A stretch of DNA of 5,671 nucleotides from Gammaproteobacteria bacterium (GTDB lineage Bacteria; Pseudomonadota; Gammaproteobacteria; Thiohalorhabdales; Thiohalorhabdaceae), in assembly GCA_018609925.1 (NCBI GenBank), contig JAHEOG010000136.1, forward strand, positions 1-5,671, read 5' to 3'. This document shows, one piece after another, positions 3,724-5,671 of this stretch. Position numbers and translations under genes: made by a program. The notes below the pieces were generated by a model that was not told the origin of the DNA, made no database searches, and worked only from the letters and a program-made list of their open reading frames with translations. How positions within the stretch are numbered: the stretch's first letter is position 1; each line of letters starts with the position of its first letter.

Positions 3724-5671
3724 ATGCGAGTCCTTGTCTACAACGAGCTAGTTACGGAGCGGGTACCGAACTTCGGGAAGGTCTCCAGCATGCTGGAGGC
3801 AGGCCGGTTCGACCAGGCTGAGGTCAAGAAGGTCGGCGACAATCTGTTCCGCGCCCGACTCAATAAGCGCGACCGGCTCCTGTTCAGCCTCTGTCGCCAC
3901 TGTGGCGAGACCTGTGCCCTTCTACTCGAGCACATCCCCAACCACGCCTACGAGCGCTCGCGCTTCCTGGGCGGGGCCACGGTCGACGAGGACCGCATCC
4001 CGACGGTGGCGGCCCCGGAGCCCGAGGTCGTGGACGAGCTGACCTACCTGCACCCCAGCCGCGACCGGATCCACATCCTAGACAAGGCCCTCTCCCTCGA
4101 CGATGACCAGGAGACGGTCTACGAGATGGGCGTGCCGCTAGTGGTCGTGGGCTCGGCTGGGAGTGGCAAGACCGCGCTGACCCTGGAGAAGATGAAGCAC
4201 GCCATCGGCGATGTGCTCTACGTGAGCTTGTCTGCCTACCTGGTGCGCAATGCCCGCGACTGGTACTACGCCCACGGCTACACCAACGACGACCAGGAAG
4301 TCGACTTCCTCTCATTCCAGGAGCTTCTGGAGACCATCCGGGTACCCGAAGGGCGGGAGGCCACCATGCGCGACTTCCAGGGCTGGTTCCAGCGCCACTG
4401 GCCCAAGACCCGGCTCAAGGACCCCCAGAAGGTCTTCGAGGAGATCCGCGGGGTGATCACCGGGCCGGTGGGCGAGGAGCCGTGGCTCAGCCGGGAGGCA
4501 TACCTGGCGCTAGGGGTGAAGCAGTCCATCTTCACCGAGGCCGAGCGCCCCGAGGTCTACGACCTCTTCGAGCGCTACCTCCGCTTCCTGGAGTCCGAGA
4601 ACCTCTACGATCCCAACATCGTCAGCCACCGGTACCTGGAGCGGGTGGAGCCGCGCTACGACTTCGTGGTGGTGGATGAAGTACAGGACCTGACCAACGT
4701 GCAGCTTTACCTCATCCTACGGATGCTGCGCTACCCGGGGCAGTTCCTGCTGTGCGGTGACTCCAATCAGATTGTCCACCCCAACTTCTTCTCCTGGGCG
4801 CGGGTGAAATCCCTTTTCTTCCAGGAGCGCGAGCTGACGGGTCCGCACGAGGTGATCCGCATCCTGCACGCCAACTACCGCAACACCGCGGCGGTGACGG
4901 CGGTGGCCAACCGGATCCTGAAGCTCAAGCACGCTCGCTTCGGCTCTGTGGACCGGGAGAGCAACTACTTGGTCCGCAGTGTCACGGACAGCACAGGCCA
5001 GCTCCAGCTGCTCGACGACAGTGAAACAGTCAAGCGCGAGCTCGACAGCCGCACCTCCCGCAGCGCCCGCATCGCCGTGCTGGTCATGCATCCCGACCAG
5101 AAGCCTGCTGCCCGCGAGTGGTTCAGCACCCCGCTGGTATTCTCGGTCCAGGAGGCCAAAGGCCTGGAGTACGACAGCATCGTCCTCTACGACTTCGTCA
5201 GCGGGGAGGCCGAGGCCTTTCGGGAGATCGCCCGCGGCGTGGAGCCGGCGGACCTGGCGAAGGACGAGCTGCCCTACGCCCGCGCCCGGGACAAGCGCGA
5301 CAAGTCCCTGGAGGTCTATAAGTTCTACATCAATGCCCTCTACGTCGCCGCCACTCGGGCAGTGCGCAACCTCTACATCATCGAGGCCGATCACGACCAT
5401 CCGGTCATGGAGCTGCTCCAGCTAGAGCGGTTCACCGGCGAGCTGGACGTCGCCGAGGAGGCCTCCAGCACGGAGGAGTGGCAACAGGAGGCCCATCGGC
5501 TCGAGATGCAGGGCAAGGAGGAGCAGGCCCAGGCGATCCGCGAGCGCGTCCTGCATCAACAGCCTGTACCCTGGACGGTGCTGGACCGCGAGGGCTTCGA
5601 CGAGCTCCGGGAGACTGCGCTCGCCGAGTCCAACAAGAAGACCCGGCTGGAGGTTTTCGAGTACGCCCTGG
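3724..5671 (+). CDS. UvrD-like superfamily 1 helicase with RelE-like N-terminal domain (partial, 649 codons)
   Basis: Predicted ATP-driven DNA or RNA translocase. All main SF1 motifs are present: Q-motif LDDDQ (125-129), Walker A GSAGSGKT (143-150), Walker B VDEVQD (317-322), motif III GDSNQ (345-349), motif IV NYRN (384-387), motif V QEAKGLEYD (476-484) and motif VI VAATRA (541-546). The ATPase therefore looks functional. Residues 34-82 (VKKVGDNLFRARL, RDRLLFS, ALLLEHIPNHAYERSRFL) have the strand pattern and Arg-rich core of RelE/ParE-type toxins; this part is inference. After motif VI comes a charged Glu/Gln-rich helical stretch (about 578-605). The frame is still open at the window end, so at least one further C-terminal domain is missing. 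No coupled partner precedes it. A DNA repair or defence role is possible but unproven. Confidence 0.9.
   Translation, partial: MRVLVYNELVTERVPNFGKVSSMLEAGRFDQAEVKKVGDNLFRARLNKRDRLLFSLCRHCGETCALLLEHIPNHAYERSRFLGGATVDEDRIPTVAAPEPEVVDELTYLHPSRDRIHILDKALSLDDDQETVYEMGVPLVVVGSAGSGKTALTLEKMKHAIGDVLYVSLSAYLVRNARDWYYAHGYTNDDQEVDFLSFQELLETIRVPEGREATMRDFQGWFQRHWPKTRLKDPQKVFEEIRGVITGPVGEEPWLSREAYLALGVKQSIFTEAERPEVYDLFERYLRFLESENLYDPNIVSHRYLERVEPRYDFVVVDEVQDLTNVQLYLILRMLRYPGQFLLCGDSNQIVHPNFFSWARVKSLFFQERELTGPHEVIRILHANYRNTAAVTAVANRILKLKHARFGSVDRESNYLVRSVTDSTGQLQLLDDSETVKRELDSRTSRSARIAVLVMHPDQKPAAREWFSTPLVFSVQEAKGLEYDSIVLYDFVSGEAEAFREIARGVEPADLAKDELPYARARDKRDKSLEVYKFYINALYVAATRAVRNLYIIEADHDHPVMELLQLERFTGELDVAEEASSTEEWQQEAHRLEMQGKEEQAQAIRERVLHQQPVPWTVLDREGFDELRETALAESNKKTRLEVFEYAL

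Noticed and set aside
4717..5400. Minus-strand open frame of 227 codons opposite the helicase gene
   Set aside because: It is antisense to the helicase motifs III-VI and shows no start signal. It is a shadow of the GC-rich coding strand.

Overview
The window is GC-rich, compact bacterial DNA. Codon choice, VapBC and IS110 genes and an exported EF-hand protein behind a sigma-54 promoter fit a proteobacterium, possibly a gammaproteobacterium; this lineage call is inference and no marker gene is present.

Layout. Positions 1-695 hold the tail of an unrecognised gene and a translationally coupled membrane protein of unknown function. Positions 696-1046 are a non-coding regulatory region with two palindromes, a near-consensus sigma-54 (-24/-12) promoter and a leader hairpin, in front of a 90-residue exported EF-hand protein (1047-1319). 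After two hairpins comes one half of a dispersed palindromic repeat. That repeat is split by a complete IS110-family insertion sequence (about 1515-2771) on the minus strand. To its right lie a vapBC-type toxin-antitoxin pair (2890-3473), a cluster of three more copies of the repeat (3523-3719), and the first 649 codons of a UvrD-like superfamily 1 helicase with a RelE-like N-terminal domain (3724 to the window end).

The main discovery is that the insertion sequence can be read as a complete bridge-RNA-guided recombination unit. Upstream of the transposase, the minus strand encodes a candidate RNA of roughly 178 nt with two internal-loop stem structures, in the order known for IS621. The first loop carries one arm identical to the left flank (CTCGCAATG) and one complementary to the right flank (TGACGGC); the two overlap in a TG core. 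The second loop carries short matches to the two ends of the element. If the ends are joined in a circle, a perfect -35 (TTGACA) in one end and a -10 (TATAAA) in the other come to lie 18 bp apart, and the predicted start would give an RNA of the expected length. The target read from the guide is the head of the dispersed repeat, so the element appears programmed to land in these repeats.

The repeats also matter for the neighbouring gene: the tail of the last copy supplies the Shine-Dalgarno sequence of the helicase gene. The stretch from the insertion sequence to the helicase (mobile element, toxin-antitoxin, repeats, helicase with toxin-like domain) looks like an accessory region.
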